A DNA stretch of 64,000 bases, taken from contig OX243827.1 of NCBI GenBank assembly GCA_945859605.1, positions 6,032,345-6,096,344 of the forward strand. The letters are read 5' to 3'. Origin of the DNA: Lumbricus rubellus. Taxonomy: Eukaryota > Annelida > Clitellata > Crassiclitellata > Lumbricidae. Made by a program: the position numbers and the translations under genes. Position 1 is the stretch's first letter. The number at the start of each line of letters is the position of its first letter. The notes under the pieces were generated by a model. It searched no databases. It saw only the letters and a list, made by a program, of their open reading frames with translations, and had not been told where the DNA came from. Shown here piece by piece: positions 60,733 through 64,000 of the stretch.

Positions 60733-61159
60733 CAGGGCCGGATTAAGCAATGTGGAGGCCTGTTGGAAAATTTTTTGTGGGGCCCTGTCCGGAAAAATTT
60801 CGGGAAAATCATACCATTTCATCCGCCAAAAAAGTTTATGACCTTTTTTGGGTTTTTTTGTTTGTTTTTAGTCATCTGGCCAAAATTTTCGGGAAAACAT
60901 ACCATTTCATCCGCCAAAAAAGTTGATGACCTTTTTTTTAGTCATCTGGCAAAATTTTTTGGGAAAACATACCATTTCATCCGCCAAAAAAGTTGATGAC
61001 CTTTTTTTTAGTCATCTGGCGAAATTTCGCGGAAATTAGTCGTTTCGTCGAAATTTCCTTTAAAATTTTTTATTCACATTTTGTGGGGCCCCCTAAAGTG
61101 TGGAAAGTGTGGGGCCCCTGTTCGGCCGAACATGTTGAACATGCCTAAATCCGGCCCTG
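60733..61159. mobile_element. Non-autonomous hAT MITE, 427 bp
   Basis: Terminal inverted repeats CAGGGCCGGATTAAGCAATG (left) and CAGGGCCGGATTTAGGCATG (right, reverse-complemented), with an exact 8-bp duplication CCTTTTAG at 60725-60732 and 61160-61167. CAGGG ends plus an 8-bp duplication are diagnostic of hAT. The interior has about three tandem units of roughly 70-78 bp (GGGAAAACATACCATTTCAT, CCGCCAAAAAAGTTGATGAC) and no transposase. Confidence 0.88.
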
Positions 61160-61339
61160 CCTTTTAGACTTAGATCGTGTCTCTATCGGCAACCAATGCA
61201 GTTTTGGTGAAGCTAGACATTCATTTCCTCAAACTTAATTATATGGCTATACTGTAGGTTTATCGATTTTAAACAGTCCAGCTGCATTACGTAACCTGGA
61301 CTGTTATTGCTCTACGTGGAAAATATTTAGGCCTGCACA

Positions 61340-61495
61340 AACTGGTGTAGCCCTCCTACATTGATGAATTCATTCAGATTATCTGGAAAGGTCTTCCTTT
61401 AGAGCTGTGCCTGCAACCTGGGACTCTACCATCCATGCGCTACTGAATCTGTGAGCGGCGCTATAAAAATGTTCGATTACAATTACAATTACCAA
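61340..61495 (+). pseudogene. LINE ORF2 C-terminus and 3' UTR with (ATTACA)n tail
   Basis: IWKGLPLELCLQPGTLPSMR then Y and a stop resembles the WN(S)LP-EL ending of LINE ORFs. The 3' UTR GAGCGGCGCTATAAAAATGT ends in CGATTACAATTACAATTACC. The same 3' end is at 20845-20905. Confidence 0.5.
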
Positions 61496-61782
61496 AATCA
61501 TTCCTCACTAAGCTAAAACTGTTTTTGAGCGCATTAGAGTCGGGAGCGCCTCCGAGTAGCTTTTCGCGAAAAGTGCTATGTACGTTTTCGAACGAACGAA
61601 CGAATGAATGAATGAATATACCTGATTTTTTGCGCGGCACAGAAAAAACTGCATTGGCATTGACTACATGCTGTTACGTTATGCTCTTAGACTTCTGTTA
61701 TGCAGATATGAATGAAGGACTTTCGGTCGTTTTCATGTTCTCATAGCCATGCTGACTTTCGACGAAGAGTCATTGGGTGTGA

Positions 61783-62210
61783 GATGGACGGATGGAAGGA
61801 CGGATGGATGGAATGGAAGGACGGAAGGACGGATGGACGGATGGATGGAAGGATGGATGGATGGATGGACGGATGGATGGATGGATGGACGGATGCACGG
61901 ACGGATGGACGGAAGGATGGATGGATGGACGGACGGATGGACGGAAGGATGGATGGATGGACGAACGGATGGACTGAAGGACGGATGGATGGACGGACGG
62001 ATGAATGGACGGATGGACGGAAGGACGGATGGACGGAAGGACGGACGGATGGATGGACGGACGGAAGAGCGGATGGATGGATGGAAGGACGGAAGGACGG
62101 ATGGATGGATGGAAGGACGGAAGGACGGATGGACGGACGGATGGATGGACGGGCGGAAGGACGGATGGACGGACGGATGGATGGACGGGCGGACGGTCGG
62201 ATGCACGGAT
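61783..62210. repeat. (GGATGGAC)n degenerate array
   Basis: GGAT, GGAC, GGAA tetranucleotides in mixed order over about 430 bp, stop-free in several frames on both strands. Confidence 0.95.
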
Positions 62211-62293
62211 AGGCAGACAGATGAACTATGCACGGATGAACGGATGGAGAGAGACTAATAACGTCTGGTTTAGCTAAACAAGAGTAAGTAGAT

Positions 62294-63628
62294 CAGTGGT
62301 TTTCAACCTTTTTATAGTGGCGGAACCTTTCTCGAAGCACGCATTTGATCGCGGAACACTCGTGTTTCGCCCGTCCAGTATTTCAAGATATGCACAGCCT
62401 ATCATACAGTTGTAACTTGTAAAACAATGTAATATTTTGATTAAATGTACGTTGCTTGCACTTCTGGTGCAGTCTATAATATCACATTACAAATACATAC
62501 CTTAAAACACTAAAAGTATATAGCCCAGTGCACAAAACACTGTCAGAGAACAAGTGCATTTCTGCTCAATTTCGCCAACTATCCAATAGTATCCATTATG
62601 GATGGAATATTGAAAAATATTGAAAAAATGAAAATACGGTCTATTCTGGATCAATACTATGGACAAGTTGTGTTAAAGTAGGCCTATATCCTTCCTCAAG
62701 TTTTTTGGTGAAATTTTATGGTGCCTGGTTTAAATCATGGACGCATCGTAGCCTAGATATAAGACACATATCGATTCGTCTTCAGCATACAAAATTCATT
62801 TGGGGCTCAACCACCATGTGCGTTGTGAGTGACACGAAGAAATAGGGGGGGGAAGTTCCAATGGGCTTCAGCTTATTTGGAGAATTTTAGCTTCGTTTGC
62901 TGGTTACGTCGCTGCAACTGAAATAGTGCTGCTGTCACAACAATCACACATTTGCATGATTTTTGTTTCGCGCATCTTATGTGATTTTCCGAAAAACAAA
63001 TAGCGAGTATAGTTGTAATAGGTCTGGCGAGTTAATGATTCTAAACTTTCTAAAGGCTTTCGTTTGCAAAAATTCGAATTATTATCCGTTAGGGCGCTAG
63101 ACCAAACCCCTGGATAAGAAACTGAACCACTGTCTTTCAAAACGAACGACTGAAAAGATGAATAAATCAAAGAAATCATGGGTCTAGTGCTCAGCAATTT
63201 CTGTTTGTTCAGAACAGTCCAAATAGTTTAAAACCAACGATTAAAATGCTTTGTTTGTGATTGTCCGACTTGATTGATCAAAACGCACCGTACAGTATAG
63301 GCTAAGCAATCTATGCTTAAAAGCTAATAGATTCCCATATAATGCATGAGCCCTCCGAATAACAAGTAATGAGCTATAACGAAATAATTATACAAAAAAC
63401 ATTAGCATAATTATATAAAACAACAATGCATTTACGTAATAATGTTATTTTAAGCAAAAATGACTGAAAGCTGTGACAGAATCTATTCACTGTATGATAT
63501 AGCCTATATCTTTGTGCTTTCAGTTGGCGACATAACATTTTCCATCAAACTGCCACGGAACGCCTGGCCGACGTCCGCGGAACCCAAGGGTCCCGCCATT
63601 CCCGCGGAATCCCCGTTGAAAATCACTG
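62294..63628. mobile_element. Non-autonomous hAT (Charlie-like ends) element, 1,335 bp
   Basis: Starts CAGTGGTTTTCAACCTTTTT, then GCGGAACC; ends CGCGGAATCCCCGTTGAAAATCACTG-like, whose reverse complement begins CAGTGATTTTCAACGGGGAT. An exact 8-bp duplication AAGTAGAT flanks it (62286-62293 and 63629-63636). Such ends and duplication size mark the hAT superfamily. The longest internal frame is a 97-codon minus-strand one (63197-62904) without recognised transposase motifs, so the element is presumably a deletion derivative or carries unrelated filler. Confidence 0.88.
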
Positions 63629-63730
63629 AAGTAGATGATATTGCTTCTATCTCAATGAATGCGCTTTTCATTGCATGATTGACACACAGCTGTTACAGAA
63701 AATCTATCAGGATATCAGAAGTGACATATA

Positions 63731-64000
63731 TACAGGGTGGGCCAAAAAAAGTAATCCCCTACGATTTTTGGTCAGTATCTTGGCCAAAAATAGAAAATTT
63801 TCAAATCCAATTTCACGGACTTGAAGGTTATTCATATCTACGCACAATAGCCAAATTTCATCGCCATATGTGAAACAGAACAAAAGTTATATCACTTTTA
63901 GTGAGGCCACCCCCGTTTTTTGACGATTCAAAAAGGAAACTAAATTTGTTTAGGTTTTTTGCCAATATCTTGGCCAGAAGTAAGAATTTCTAAATGAAAT
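63731..64000. mobile_element. Left end of a putative DNA transposon, cut by the window edge
   Basis: Begins TACAGGGTGGGCCAAAAAAA just after TATA, reminiscent of TACAGGGTG-type termini common in invertebrate Tc1/mariner-like and related elements. Inside, CAGTATCTTGGCCAAAAATA at 63774 recurs as CAATATCTTGGCCAGAAGTA at 63963. The right end is outside the window, so the class is unproven. Confidence 0.4.

Noticed and set aside
62904..63197. 97-codon minus frame inside the hAT element as a transposase
   Set aside because: No BED zinc finger or hAT dimerisation motif visible.

Overview
Eukaryotic genomic DNA, intron-rich and AT-rich, most likely from a marine invertebrate. It has GT-AG exons separated by kilobases, tRNA-derived SINEs, LINE remnants, several small DNA transposons with intact target-site duplications, and a very heavy load of tandem repeats. 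By my tally of the listed intervals, about 15 kb of the 64 kb (a bit under a quarter) is micro- or minisatellite. The 8-bp palindrome TAGGCCTA occurs at least 18 times. I cannot fix the species; a deuterostome such as an echinoderm or hemichordate is only a guess. There is no operon structure and no CRISPR array. Most long open frames here are simply translated tandem repeats.

The best-supported gene is on the minus strand at the left. Five exons (9145-8888, 5736-5641, 4923-4558, 2475-2300, 229-162) join in perfect intron phase (1-1-1-0) into three immunoglobulin domains, each half-domain completing the other. The gene runs off the left edge; transmembrane or cytoplasmic exons are not in the window. 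A convincing first exon (TATA box, ATG, hydrophobic signal peptide, GTAAGT donor in phase 1) lies on the same strand at 60239-60179. It fits the phase of the first Ig exon, which would imply a 51-kb first intron, but that link is inference. The exon/intron borders of this gene are built from tandem repeats: the 34-bp minisatellite at 3345-4580 consists of copies of the Ig2 exon end plus its splice donor, and microsatellites sit directly against three acceptors.

Inside that presumed intron, on the plus strand, seven short open exon-like segments (9854-37143) have splice-like borders and compatible phases and may form a nested gene of unknown function; this is weaker and partly a product of my selection.

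Mobile DNA: a 1,335-bp non-autonomous hAT element (62294-63628, TSD AAGTAGAT), a 427-bp hAT MITE (60733-61159, TSD CCTTTTAG), a 322-bp hAT-like MITE (6124-6445, TSD CTGCCTGC), a 75-bp piggyBac-like MITE (23498-23572, TTAA), a 165-bp fold-back element (45111-45275), a frameshifted LINE reverse-transcriptase fragment (58531-59430), several LINE 3' ends, two SINE families, and a two-copy dispersed repeat (16360-16858 and 49135-49625). The rest is unique intronic or intergenic sequence and tandem arrays, described below.
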